From contig NZ_CP061288.1 in assembly GCF_018687355.1 (NCBI RefSeq), positions 1,188,144 to 1,252,143 of the forward strand: DNA of 64,000 bases, in the 5' to 3' direction. The notes below the pieces were generated by a model. It saw only the letters and a program-made list of their open reading frames with translations. It had not been told where the DNA came from and ran no database searches. This stretch comes from Polynucleobacter sp. VK25. GTDB taxonomy: Bacteria > Pseudomonadota > Gammaproteobacteria > Burkholderiales > Burkholderiaceae. Every line of letters starts with the position of its first letter. Position 1 is the stretch's first letter. Below are positions 29,128 through 37,949 of the stretch, piece after piece. Both the position numbers and the translations under genes were made by a program.

Positions 29128-30429
29128 TTAACGTCTAAAGCCACTCATATGGCCTCCGCCAAATCCGCCAGCATGGCCGCCTCCACCACCGCCGCCACCG
29201 CCAAAGCCACTCATGTGGCCACCGCCACCGCCGCCGCCGCCAAAGCCACTACTAAAGCCGCCCATGTGACCGCCGCCAAAACCACGTGAGCGGTCTTGGT
29301 TGCCATCAAAGCGGGCTTGTTCACGCAGAGCATTCTCTTGGGCAGCCTCACGATACATATTGGGATTCGTTCTGTCCATCTGAGCATCATTGCGCGCTTC
29401 CTGATTTAGTCGCGCTGCCTGATTTCTTTCATCTGGTGTTGCATCCCTCTGAAAGGCATTATTGGCGCGCTGGCCATCCATTCTGGCGGCCTGCCTCTCC
29501 TCTGGAGTGGCTTTATTTCTCCAATCATTCAATAAACGTTGCTGGTTGGCAATGTTTGCTGGTCCGATAATTGCACGAGAAGGTATACGTCCAGATGCAT
29601 TGATATTGGTAGAGTTGATCGTCCCATTATTCCAATTGGGCTGCGTCCAAAAATCATCGCCGATCATAAAGCCCACACCAAAAGTCATCAGACCCCAAGC
29701 AGGGTCATAGATTGGGTAAGGCGGGTACTCTGGATAAGGCCATGGCCCATAAACTACCGTTGGGTTATAGCTTGGGATGTAAACCACCTTTGTACTGGCT
29801 GAGCTAATCACAACATTTCCGCTTGGATCAGTCGTTACGTTAATTTGTTTATTAGATTTCAGAGTACCAGCATTAACGGCCATCTTTCTGAGGGCTTGAA
29901 CAGCTTTCATGGTATCCGAGGCTTGGAGCTTATATGCATTACCTAAATTCTGGGTCCACTCCAATTTTCTACCCATCATATTGAAGGCTTTGGGAAATGA
30001 CATTAAAGATTTCACACTGTCGTTCCAAGATTGTGACTTGAGTGCATTTTGCAGATCGCTACCAGTCAATGCAGCATTGTTAATTCGCCAGTTATATGCC
30101 TCTGCAATTTCCAGTGGATAGGTTGATGCTAGCAACATCAGCGAGAGCAAAGCATCGGGATACAGCGCTATTGGCGAAACCAAGGACTGCAATTGCTGTG
30201 AAGAGATGGTTTGCGGGCCGGCATTGTAGTTTGCGTTCTCGTTGTAGCCCGGGTTACCATAACCTTCAGCCTGCAGATAACCCTGAGAGTAATAATTTCC
30301 GCTGTATTGATACGGGCCAGGATTCATCACGCATCCGGCAAGGAGAGAGCCAAAACCGATCGTTGCTAGCGTTCGCCATCCCGCTTGTTTATTCAACGCA
30401 GAAATACTTTGTTGACTTGTCTGTTTCAT
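29128..30429 (-). CDS. DUF3300 domain protein, secreted/lipoprotein, Gly-rich C-terminus
   Basis: 433 residues. A signal with a lipobox-like LLAGC near residue 32 suggests a lipoprotein. The DUF3300 domain spans about 80-270 (LVSPIALYPDALLSLMLLAS; LPIYDP-type segments with many Tyr/Pro). Then comes a charged helical region rich in Arg, Asn and Gln (about 290-380), and a glycine tail with FGGGHMSGF-type repeats. No molecular function is established for DUF3300. GAGGCAG before the ATG supports the start. Probable operon with the Rap1a-like gene. Confidence 0.87.
   Translation of the reverse strand: MKQTSQQSISALNKQAGWRTLATIGFGSLLAGCVMNPGPYQYSGNYYSQGYLQAEGYGNPGYNENANYNAGPQTISSQQLQSLVSPIALYPDALLSLMLLASTYPLEIAEAYNWRINNAALTGSDLQNALKSQSWNDSVKSLMSFPKAFNMMGRKLEWTQNLGNAYKLQASDTMKAVQALRKMAVNAGTLKSNKQINVTTDPSGNVVISSASTKVVYIPSYNPTVVYGPWPYPEYPPYPIYDPAWGLMTFGVGFMIGDDFWTQPNWNNGTINSTNINASGRIPSRAIIGPANIANQQRLLNDWRNKATPEERQAARMDGQRANNAFQRDATPDERNQAARLNQEARNDAQMDRTNPNMYREAAQENALREQARFDGNQDRSRGFGGGHMGGFSSGFGGGGGGGGHMSGFGGGGGGGGGHAGGFGGGHMSGFRR
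29140..29285. repeat. Low-complexity Gly-coding repeats at the 3' end of the DUF3300 gene
   Basis: Runs of CCGCCACCGCC and repeated blocks encode GGGGGG and FGGGHMSGF units. This is a slippage-prone stretch that may vary between strains. Confidence 0.65.
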
Positions 30430-30503
30430 ATCTGCCTCAGCATTGATCTATATAAATAACGCACTAGATTCGTCTCACTTTACTACTTTGCTTTGGATGG
30501 GCT

Positions 30504-31118
30504 CTAACCCGGTCTAAACAAATAGCCAGAGCGAGCCTTGTCGCGACGTCTCCTGTAAAGCGCACCAACCAAGGCAAGCAAGGCCCAAATAGCCAAGAAC
30601 GGATCGAGCAGGTAATCCCAAAGATTGGCTGATTCGTGCCAATGGGCTGCCCAAGCAATAATAGCGATAGCAATAATCCAGACGCCCTTGCTCCAGTTCT
30701 CCAAGCCACAGACCAGAGCAAAAAATAATACCCCCACTAGAAATGCAATAGATCCATACCCCCATGCATAAGGGTCGGTCATGCCTAAACCTAAGGCGAG
30801 GGGATAGAAACATAAAGCGATGATTGCTACTACAAACTGAAAGGCAATTGGCGTAGGTTTACCGGAAGGCAGCAATGAACTCCATAGCAATAGCGTCAAG
30901 ACAATACTGAGATCACCAGTAACACCGCGGACATAGGCAGCTAAAGGTAAATCCATGCCCATTGGCCAAAATAGGATGTTCCCAATCAAGAGAACGAAAA
31001 ATACTTTTGCGGCAAACGGAAAAGAATTCGGAGAAAACTTTTGTAAAACCCAAATACACACCACCGCACAGGTTACCGATAACTCTAGTAGAGCCAAGGT
31101 TTGCATGAATGAATTCAT
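30504..31118 (-). CDS. Integral membrane protein of unknown function
   Basis: 204 residues with about seven hydrophobic segments, for example VTCAVVCIWVLQKF near the start, VFFVLLIGNILFW, IVLTLLLW, VVAIIALCFYPLALGLG, and a last one near WALLALVGALY followed by a basic end. I do not recognise a family. Its ATG overlaps the stop of the sialidase-like gene (31115-31118), making it the third gene of a tightly coupled operon with a GT39 glycosyltransferase, which suggests a role in surface glycan handling. Confidence 0.8.
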   Translation of the reverse strand: MNSFMQTLALLELSVTCAVVCIWVLQKFSPNSFPFAAKVFFVLLIGNILFWPMGMDLPLAAYVRGVTGDLSIVLTLLLWSSLLPSGKPTPIAFQFVVAIIALCFYPLALGLGMTDPYAWGYGSIAFLVGVLFFALVCGLENWSKGVWIIAIAIIAWAAHWHESANLWDYLLDPFLAIWALLALVGALYRRRRDKARSGYLFRPG

Positions 31119-32353
31119 TGTTGCGCCTCCTGACGAGATGCATCCACCCCAAGTGCTTGCGCTTTATTGAAGGCCTGCTTTAACCAAGCGCCAGAAAAAT
31201 AACGATGCCGAATCTTCTTGCGATCCCAGGTGTATACCAAATGCGCATCATCACCATCAACCGTTATTAAATATGGGTATGAAAATTCTTTGCGCTGAGC
31301 ATCAGGCAAGGCTTCATCATCCTCCAAGACTTCAACGGTTTGCCATTGGCCAGATTTAACATCGCTCATCAACAGAACCAAACGATAACGGCCATGCTCA
31401 ATATTATTTAAAGCCAAAAGACGAATGCCGCTATTAAGCGCAATGCCAGCAACTGCAGCATTCGGATTGGCGATTAGTAAATCTTCTGACTGTTGCCAAC
31501 TTTGACCTGAATTTTGGGTGTGGCTAACTGGAATTTGTTTTGGCAAACCTGCGCTACGCGTCTGCCGAAAATAAGCACTGGCATCTTGCGCATCATTTAC
31601 AAACACAATTGGCTGGATTGAACTACGGCCAGAGCTCATGCGACGCTTATCGATCACTTGCCCTGCATCTATCCTGAGGAACTCTCCAAAGCGCCCTATC
31701 CACTCGTGATAGGCAGGCAAACCTAGTAGCCCGTCAGCATAGGCAATGCTAGGAGATTTAACGAGAGTACTTAAATTCAACAAGGGGGAACTGATCAAAC
31801 GCTGTGGATTACTCCACGTCAAACCTTCATCGTCAGAAGTCATGGCAGAAATAGAGCTACCAGCCCACCCACCAATAGAAACTGTTACAAAGAATAATTG
31901 CAAGCGTCCATCAGCTAATCTCGCAGGGACAGGGTTACCTAACTTGGCTATGTAGCGTGAAAGACCCTTCTCCGCACTAATGCGATCGACCACAAGAGTA
32001 GGCGCACTCCAGTTGCTTGATTTTGCGTCATAGACAGCACTATAGATGGATACATCTGCAGCGCCTTCACGACTACCGGCAAACCAAAATGCTCTGACTG
32101 CGCCATCTTTTAGGGCAATCATAGATGCCGCATGAACAGAAGCAGCCCCTGTGTCAGGCAGCCAATTCGACTGAGGCGCTGGAATGTTGGCCTTGATTAC
32201 ACCTTTGGACTTAGCCACTACAGGCTCTTCTGCAAGCTCTTCCACCTGCGGGGAGGAAACCATAAACGGCGCCCAAACTGGACGACTATCAATATGCAGA
32301 AAACCAATCACTGCGGCAAGCAATAAAAAACAAAGGGCAATGACGCGACTCAT
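31115..32353 (-). CDS. Sialidase-like (BNR/Asp-box) exported protein
   Basis: 412 residues. One N-terminal hydrophobic segment (about 4-20) serves as signal or anchor. The rest looks like a beta-propeller of the sialidase superfamily: Asp-box motifs SDDEGLTWSN near residue 170 and TQNSGQSWQQ near 285, plus FAGSREGAADV with the Arg near residue 95. Sialic acid is not expected as a common substrate here; the superfamily includes other activities and non-enzymatic propellers. Both ends overlap neighbours by 4 bases (ATGA), so it is strictly co-expressed with the GT39 gene and the membrane protein. Confidence 0.8.
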   Translation of the reverse strand: MSRVIALCFLLLAAVIGFLHIDSRPVWAPFMVSSPQVEELAEEPVVAKSKGVIKANIPAPQSNWLPDTGAASVHAASMIALKDGAVRAFWFAGSREGAADVSIYSAVYDAKSSNWSAPTLVVDRISAEKGLSRYIAKLGNPVPARLADGRLQLFFVTVSIGGWAGSSISAMTSDDEGLTWSNPQRLISSPLLNLSTLVKSPSIAYADGLLGLPAYHEWIGRFGEFLRIDAGQVIDKRRMSSGRSSIQPIVFVNDAQDASAYFRQTRSAGLPKQIPVSHTQNSGQSWQQSEDLLIANPNAAVAGIALNSGIRLLALNNIEHGRYRLVLLMSDVKSGQWQTVEVLEDDEALPDAQRKEFSYPYLITVDGDDAHLVYTWDRKKIRHRYFSGAWLKQAFNKAQALGVDASRQEAQQ

Positions 32354-34071
32354 CTACAAACATCCTTAAGGTTTGATACATCCGGATTAGAGGCTGGTGT
32401 AGAAACTAAATACTCAATAACAAATAAATGTTTGCCGAGCTGCCCCATGAGCATCTCCTGGATTTCAGCATTGGAGTGACGGGCCCTCATTTCCATTCTT
32501 TGCCCAACAATCTGACAAGAATCACAGAGTTCTGGCAGGGAACCTAAAGGTGCATGCACTGCTACCAAGGGATAAGCAGATGTCAAGACCGCAATATCGC
32601 CAGCATCTTTAGCTAAATAACCATGTAGCTTTGTGCCTGGCAGCAGCAATCGATATTCTTCATCTTTGGCACGATAGTCACAAGGAATCCACACGTCCTT
32701 GCCTTGCAACTGCATCATCGTTTCTGCAGAGTAGCGACCTAAACGCCCCTCCAATGGAGCAAGACTGCTGGTCAAAGCGCAATAGACCAAAAAGCAAGCT
32801 GCCAGTGACAGTGTTTTTGTTTGGCTCGATTTAAATAAACCAATCAATATCAAAAGCAAGCTGCCTGACATCAAGACCCAATGGCAATTGGAGTAAGTCC
32901 ATGTTCCTGCATCCCCCATAAATTGGGAGAGCTGAAGATTGGTGCCAATCCAAAGTAAGAGCGATACCACCAGCAATTGCAAAAGCAATGCAATACGGAA
33001 ACCCCATAAAGGCAATCGATCCCAATAGAGAGCAATCAGTGCTGCAAATGCTGGCATCACCGGTAAAAGATAACGGCCAGATCGTTGGCTAGGTAAACTA
33101 AACACAATAAAGAATGCTGCAATCAATAGCAGCAGGAGGACTTCCTCCAAACTCAGAAATCGGCGAGCACGCCAGCACTGCAGCAAACTCGAAATCAATA
33201 CAAAACTAAATAAACCGGCATTGGCTATCGTAGTGAGTATTAAGAGCCAAATGCTGTCACCACCCCGCAGCAGATCCATCAGATAGCTCGACTGACGGGC
33301 TGCAAACTTACCGGCATTCTCGCCCACTACAAATTCTTTCCAAACGGCTTCAGGGTTGGGGTCCAAGGCAAACCACAAGGCAAATACACCAAGAGCAAGC
33401 GCAGCGATGAGGATGAGCTTATAGAGATCCTTAATGATGACCTGAGGAATACTCCACTGTCGCCAGCGCCAGTAATAGAGTCCCATAGCAAATGTGGCGG
33501 GAACAATATAGGCAAAAGATTTAGCAAATAAGGCAGCCCCTAAACACACCCCCGCCATGAGTGGAAAAAAGAGTTTGGATTCAAATGCACTCTTACCCCA
33601 ATACAAAATCGCGAAAAATGGCAGTGATATCCAAAACACTTCAGGAGGGTCTGCCAGAAACGGTCGCCCATAGCGATAGGTCGCAAAAAAGGAAAGCCAA
33701 ACTAAAGCAGCCAATATGCCCGTTTGCGTTTTTCCGCTGAAACGTCGTACAGCCAAAAATAAGAAAAATGCCGTAAGACCGGTATACAAAACACTAGGCC
33801 AACGTAAATGAGCTAGAGACCATTCACTTGCCCAATGGGTGCTGGCAATACCCTGCCAAAAAATGAGCGGGGGCTTTGTATTTTTGATGCCATCCATCTC
33901 AGATTGAAGTGGTAGCCAGTGCCCTGCATCTGCCGTCATCCGCACGATGTGCATATAGGGGTACTCGTCACCATTTTTAGGGGCAAATCGGCTATCCAAG
34001 CCATAAAGATAGGTAAATACACCTAAAAGGAGTATCAATACAGCAGAACGATAGGAAAATGTACCTCGCAT
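32350..34071 (-). CDS. Glycosyltransferase family 39 (ArnT-like) membrane protein
   Basis: 573 residues. The N-terminal part has GT39 features: the periplasmic loop after the first helix contains DSRFAPKNGDEYPYMHI, where the acidic pair is the presumed catalytic or metal site, and WLPLQSEMDGIKNTKPPLIFW (about 53-72) is the typical KPPL motif. About 11 membrane segments follow, then a periplasmic C-terminal domain with paired cysteines (LCDSC). ArnT relatives transfer sugars from undecaprenyl-phosphate to lipid A or other acceptors. The acceptor is unknown. First gene of a three-gene operon. Confidence 0.88.
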   Translation of the reverse strand: MRGTFSYRSAVLILLLGVFTYLYGLDSRFAPKNGDEYPYMHIVRMTADAGHWLPLQSEMDGIKNTKPPLIFWQGIASTHWASEWSLAHLRWPSVLYTGLTAFFLFLAVRRFSGKTQTGILAALVWLSFFATYRYGRPFLADPPEVFWISLPFFAILYWGKSAFESKLFFPLMAGVCLGAALFAKSFAYIVPATFAMGLYYWRWRQWSIPQVIIKDLYKLILIAALALGVFALWFALDPNPEAVWKEFVVGENAGKFAARQSSYLMDLLRGGDSIWLLILTTIANAGLFSFVLISSLLQCWRARRFLSLEEVLLLLLIAAFFIVFSLPSQRSGRYLLPVMPAFAALIALYWDRLPLWGFRIALLLQLLVVSLLLWIGTNLQLSQFMGDAGTWTYSNCHWVLMSGSLLLILIGLFKSSQTKTLSLAACFLVYCALTSSLAPLEGRLGRYSAETMMQLQGKDVWIPCDYRAKDEEYRLLLPGTKLHGYLAKDAGDIAVLTSAYPLVAVHAPLGSLPELCDSCQIVGQRMEMRARHSNAEIQEMLMGQLGKHLFVIEYLVSTPASNPDVSNLKDVCR

Positions 34072-34252
34072 ACCTATAGTTTATAGGGCTTACCAGAATC
34101 TCGAATAAAAACGGCAATCAGCGGATTTTTGAATGAGCTTATGAAAAATGCGTCTGAAATCAATGCCCTATTTCAGCCGTTCCTTGATTAAGATGCTAGC
34201 AAAGCAATATGTAATTGATTACCTAGAAATATTCTGAATGGAGACAGATTTT

Positions 34253-34585
34253 ATGCGAGCAAAGTTTTTAAAACCCGCAGTCTTATTGTCGATCTATATT
34301 GGCATAAGTCATTGGAGCGGCAGCGCTCTTGCACAAAATACCGATGCAAGCAATTTATACAAACGCGGTCTTGCTGCTACCTGTGCCAATTGCCATGGAA
34401 CTGATGGAAAAGGTGTGGTTGATGGTGGAATGCCGTTGATCAATAACCTCACTAGCGAACAAATGCTAGCTCAACTGAAGGCATTTAAATCTGGTGCGCG
34501 CGAAGGCACCATCATGCCCCAACTAGCTAAAGGCTATACAGACGAGCAACTCGAAACCATCGCTAATCAACTTGGCAAGAAATAA
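34253..34585 (+). CDS. fccA: Cytochrome c subunit of flavocytochrome c sulfide dehydrogenase
   Basis: 110 residues from the ATG at 34253, supported by GGAG 9 bases upstream; an in-frame ATG at 34238 overlaps that site. The signal peptide ends near SALAQ. There is one haem-binding CANCH motif (Cys44, Cys47, His48) and a Met ligand candidate in GTIMPQL. A class I monohaem cytochrome of this size directly before fccB is the usual electron-acceptor subunit in the periplasm. Confidence 0.85.
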   Translation: MRAKFLKPAVLLSIYIGISHWSGSALAQNTDASNLYKRGLAATCANCHGTDGKGVVDGGMPLINNLTSEQMLAQLKAFKSGAREGTIMPQLAKGYTDEQLETIANQLGKK

Positions 34586-34599
34586 TAAGGAAGCACATC

Positions 34600-35874
34600 A
34601 TGGATCGTCGACACTTTATTGGGAACAGCGCGGCTGCCCTCGGTTTACTCGCTGGCTTCTCAGGCCAAGCTAAGGCTAATTTACAAAAAGCAGAAATCCT
34701 TGTCATTGGCGGAGGTTATGGTGGCGCTACTGCTGCCAAGTATTTACGTCTTTTTTCAAACAACACCGCTAAGGTGACTTTGATTGAACCAAACCCCACT
34801 TTTATTTCCTGCCCACTCTCAAACTTAGTGGTGGGTGGCTCACGCACTCTATCTGAATTAACCAGCTCTTACGACAACCTCAGCAAACGTCATGGGATCA
34901 AGATTATTCAAGATAGCGTGACCAGCATGGACCCGGACAAGAAAACTGTCAAACTGGCTTCCGGGAAAACCTTGCGCTACGACAAGGCGATTGTTTCACC
35001 TGGCGTTACTTTGATGATGAACAGCATCGAAGGCTTGTCCCAAGCAAATAAAGCAGGCGTTACTTTGCAAGCCTGGAAAGCAGGCCCTGAAACCACTGCA
35101 TTACATAAGCAACTTGCCTCCATGCGTGATGGTGGCACTTTCGCCATCAGCATTCCGGAAGCACCATACCGCTGCCCCCCTGGACCTTACGAGCGCGCGT
35201 GCCAAGTTGCAAACTATCTAAAACAGAACAAGCCAAAATCTAAGGTTCTGATTTTGGATGCCAACCAAGATGTCACATCAAAAGGTGCACTGTTTAAAAA
35301 GGTATGGGCAGAACAGTACACAGGAATGATCGAGTATTTACCAAAGCACAATGTCACAGCAGTAGATGCTAAAACCAAAACTGTCAAACTTGAGGTTCAA
35401 GATGATATTAAGGCGGATGTTTTAAATCTACTGCCTGCAATGAGTGCTGGTGAGATTGCTGTAAAAACTGGCTTAGCGAACTCTAATGGCCGCTGGGTCA
35501 ATGTGAACTTCCTAAACTTTGAATCAACTGCACAAAAAGATATTCACGTGCTGGGTGACTCTATTCAAGTAGCTCCCGCCATGCCCAAATCAGGGCATAT
35601 GGCTAACCAGCACGCCAAAGTTGCTGCAGCAGCTATCGTGGCAGAGCTGAGTGGCTGGGAAGTAAATCCTGCGCCAGTTCTTACTAACACTTGCTATAGC
35701 TTTGTAAATGACAGGGAAGTTGTTCACGTTGCCAGCGTGCATCAGTACAACGCTGCTGAAAAGACCTTTAAAGCCGTCCCAGGGTCCGGGGGACTCTCGC
35801 CGGCCCCCTCTACTTTGGAAGGTGTTTATGCCTGGGGTTGGGCCCACAATATTTGGGCTGACAGTTTAGGTTGA
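34600..35874 (+). CDS. fccB: Flavocytochrome c sulfide dehydrogenase, flavoprotein subunit
   Basis: 424 residues. A twin-arginine signal (DRRHFIGNSAAALG) exports a folded FAD protein. The dinucleotide-binding motif VIGGGYGGATAAKYL is near residue 35, and the FCSD C-terminal flavin-binding domain follows. Cys71 (in FISCPLSN) and Cys365 (in TNTCYSF) correspond to the redox-active cysteine pair of the family, which supports sulfide oxidation rather than a generic NADH role. Electrons would pass to the cytochrome encoded 14 bases upstream. Confidence 0.92.
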   Translation: MDRRHFIGNSAAALGLLAGFSGQAKANLQKAEILVIGGGYGGATAAKYLRLFSNNTAKVTLIEPNPTFISCPLSNLVVGGSRTLSELTSSYDNLSKRHGIKIIQDSVTSMDPDKKTVKLASGKTLRYDKAIVSPGVTLMMNSIEGLSQANKAGVTLQAWKAGPETTALHKQLASMRDGGTFAISIPEAPYRCPPGPYERACQVANYLKQNKPKSKVLILDANQDVTSKGALFKKVWAEQYTGMIEYLPKHNVTAVDAKTKTVKLEVQDDIKADVLNLLPAMSAGEIAVKTGLANSNGRWVNVNFLNFESTAQKDIHVLGDSIQVAPAMPKSGHMANQHAKVAAAAIVAELSGWEVNPAPVLTNTCYSFVNDREVVHVASVHQYNAAEKTFKAVPGSGGLSPAPSTLEGVYAWGWAHNIWADSLG

Positions 35875-35891
35875 TCAAGGTCAATACTTCT

Positions 35892-35921
35892 AAAAAAAGA
35901 GGCCTTAGCGCCTCTTTTTTT
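35892..35921 (+). terminator. Terminator after fccAB
   Basis: AAAAAAAGAGGC pairs with GCCTCTTTTTTT around a short loop, with a run of seven T at the end. It lies 18 bases past the fccB stop and before psiE. Confidence 0.92.
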
Positions 35922-35979
35922 GTTTACACCGCTCGATAGATACCTATACTGAGCAAAATATATTAAAAATGGAGGCTTA

Positions 35980-36438
35980 ATGAACATGACCCCTACCTCA
36001 CCCAAGGATGCATCTAAATTAGAGGACGCCATTGAGAAATGGACCGTGCCCATCGGTAATTTATTTGTCTCTTTGTTTCATCGAATTGCGTTATTTGGCA
36101 TTGGTGCAGCAACCGTTTGGTCAGCCGCTGTTGCATTTCTTGGGATGGCAAGCAAGGGCTCGGCATCGATTGAAGATCTTCTCCTGCTTTTTATCTATTT
36201 AGAAATTGGCGCGATGGTAGGCATCTACTTCAAAACCAACCATATGCCCGTCCGCTTTTTGATCTATGTCGCTATCACGGCAGTTACTCGCCTCATTATT
36301 GATCTAGTCAATACCAAGCATGAAGCAGACCTACCCATACTCTATATGGGCTTAACTATCCTGATACTAGCCCTAGCCAATGCCGTAGTTCGTTACGCGT
36401 CGTTTAAATTCCCGAGTAGAGCTGGCGAGAGTGAATAA
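35980..36438 (+). CDS. psiE: PsiE-family inner-membrane protein
   Basis: 152 residues with four hydrophobic segments (about 30-55, 68-85, 90-108, 122-140). The YLEIGAMVGIYFKTNHMPVRFLIYVAIT stretch is characteristic of the phosphate-starvation-inducible PsiE family, whose function is unknown. GGAGG 6 bases upstream fixes the start. I see no PhoB box in its short upstream region, so phosphate control is not supported here by sequence. Confidence 0.85.
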   Translation: MNMTPTSPKDASKLEDAIEKWTVPIGNLFVSLFHRIALFGIGAATVWSAAVAFLGMASKGSASIEDLLLLFIYLEIGAMVGIYFKTNHMPVRFLIYVAITAVTRLIIDLVNTKHEADLPILYMGLTILILALANAVVRYASFKFPSRAGESE

Positions 36439-36442
36439 AGTT

Positions 36443-37864
36443 TTATAAGAGGGGCTCTATAGCCCCTCCCTCACCGTCATCAAATTGATAGGGGTGAATA
36501 CCTCTATTTAAACAATTGCGCACGTAATCAATGCTAGTTCGCAAGGAGTAATAATCACTGGAGAGGTGTTTTGAGACCTTCATATTCAGAGCCTGATACT
36601 CAAGCAAATTAAGCCTTTTCAAATACTCATCACGCTGCTCATTGTTAAAGCCATTTAGCAACTCTTGTTCCAACGCTTTTAGCGAGCTATATAAGCGATG
36701 AATCTTATTTTGCATGCGCTTGGCACGATATCCCGGGAGAGCCTGCAAAATTGGATAACCCAAAATACAAAATGGCAGCAATATAAATACGAGACGGTTA
36801 ATTAACTCTGCCAGCCAAAATGGGAAATAGGCCGACAATAGAGGGTAGTTATTTTTCTCGTAATGAATTGCCACCGGACTTTCAGGCAGCATTGAATCCT
36901 TAAAGGATGGAAACTCTCCGCGATCAGAGAAGAAGGATTCCTTCCCATTAATCTCTCTAGCAGCCTCTAGAAAAAGAAATTGAATGGCAGGATGCATGCG
37001 ATCATCAATCAATATATTGGTTGTCGTTGCCAACATCTTCATATCAGTTGTTGGAAAGTTACGCGCCAAATTAAAAGCCCCCTGGGGGATATGCAAAATA
37101 CTTAGGTAAGGCATTAATTTGGCATAGGCTGCCGCACGTTTAAAAGTAACTAAACGCAATGACTTGTCATTTAGCAAACTTTGCACATTGGGCGCCTCGT
37201 AAGAATCTACGATAAAGGCTCCGTCAATCTCACCTTCCTGGAGCGCCTTCACTGCGTCATGCCCAGCAAGTTTAAGAACTTGCACTCCTTTTTCGTAGCC
37301 AGCGGCCTTCAGTATTTTGGTTGATTGCGCATAAGTACCGCTACCCTCAACTCCAACGGAAATCTTTTTATTGGAAAAATGTTGAAGTACGACGCCAATT
37401 GACTCGGACTCGGTAGACTTTAGCTCCGGACCTCGATAAAAGAACCAAATAGGATCGTAGGCAATTGCACCCAATGACTGAATGCCGGTGACTTCTTTGG
37501 CGTGGTCCACCCCTGCTTGAACAAATGCTACCTGAACGGGGTCATTCCGATCCGCCAAGCGATCAATATTTTCTTGCGCCCCTGTTGTGGCCACTAACTC
37601 TAGAGTAATTCCCTTTTCCTTGAAAAACTCTACATACTTTTTCCCAAGGTCTTCATATGAGCTACCGGCAGATCCAGTAGCCATGAGAACATGCCTTGGA
37701 GGCGGCGGGTCTGCATACCACCAAACACCCATCAAAATAGTCAACAAGAGAATCAGTAGCGGCCAAACTTCTTGCAAAAATTGGGTGAAGTCATACCAAC
37801 TCTGCTGGGCACTCTCAGAAAGCCCTAAAAATGTGTCCTTGACGTCTTGCTTAAAGCTTCCCAT
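36443..37864 (-). CDS. TAXI-family solute-binding domain protein with two membrane anchors
   Basis: 473 residues. A short cytoplasmic N-terminus and a membrane helix (about 35-52) lead to a TAXI-type binding domain (about 58-335) that starts HVLMATGSAGSSYEDLG. A second hydrophobic segment follows (about 352-375, LVFILLPFCILGYPIL), then a helical cytoplasmic tail of about 90 residues. Canonical TAXI receptors are free periplasmic proteins paired with TRAP DctQM permeases; none is present here. The anchored form with a cytoplasmic tail could be a sensor or regulator. Convergent with psiE, 4 bases apart. Confidence 0.85.
   Translation of the reverse strand: MGSFKQDVKDTFLGLSESAQQSWYDFTQFLQEVWPLLILLLTILMGVWWYADPPPPRHVLMATGSAGSSYEDLGKKYVEFFKEKGITLELVATTGAQENIDRLADRNDPVQVAFVQAGVDHAKEVTGIQSLGAIAYDPIWFFYRGPELKSTESESIGVVLQHFSNKKISVGVEGSGTYAQSTKILKAAGYEKGVQVLKLAGHDAVKALQEGEIDGAFIVDSYEAPNVQSLLNDKSLRLVTFKRAAAYAKLMPYLSILHIPQGAFNLARNFPTTDMKMLATTTNILIDDRMHPAIQFLFLEAAREINGKESFFSDRGEFPSFKDSMLPESPVAIHYEKNNYPLLSAYFPFWLAELINRLVFILLPFCILGYPILQALPGYRAKRMQNKIHRLYSSLKALEQELLNGFNNEQRDEYLKRLNLLEYQALNMKVSKHLSSDYYSLRTSIDYVRNCLNRGIHPYQFDDGEGGAIEPLL
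36449..36468. terminator. Stem-loop between convergent psiE and the TAXI gene
   Basis: GAGGGGCT and AGCCCCTC form a perfect 8-bp stem with a CTAT loop. It overlaps the last codons of the TAXI gene, and on the minus strand TTATAAAAC follows. The U-tract is poor, so termination strength is uncertain. Confidence 0.55.
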
Positions 37865-37949
37865 ATGCTACCGATCGGCAAATTTCGTTAAAGGTAATGA
37901 TAATGCGCTTATTCTGATACTTTCAACCGAACTTTGAATACCCCTAAAC

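Noticed and set aside
35922..35979. PhoB box for psiE
   Set aside because: No CTGTCAT-type direct repeats are present in the short upstream region, unlike at 63371-63399.
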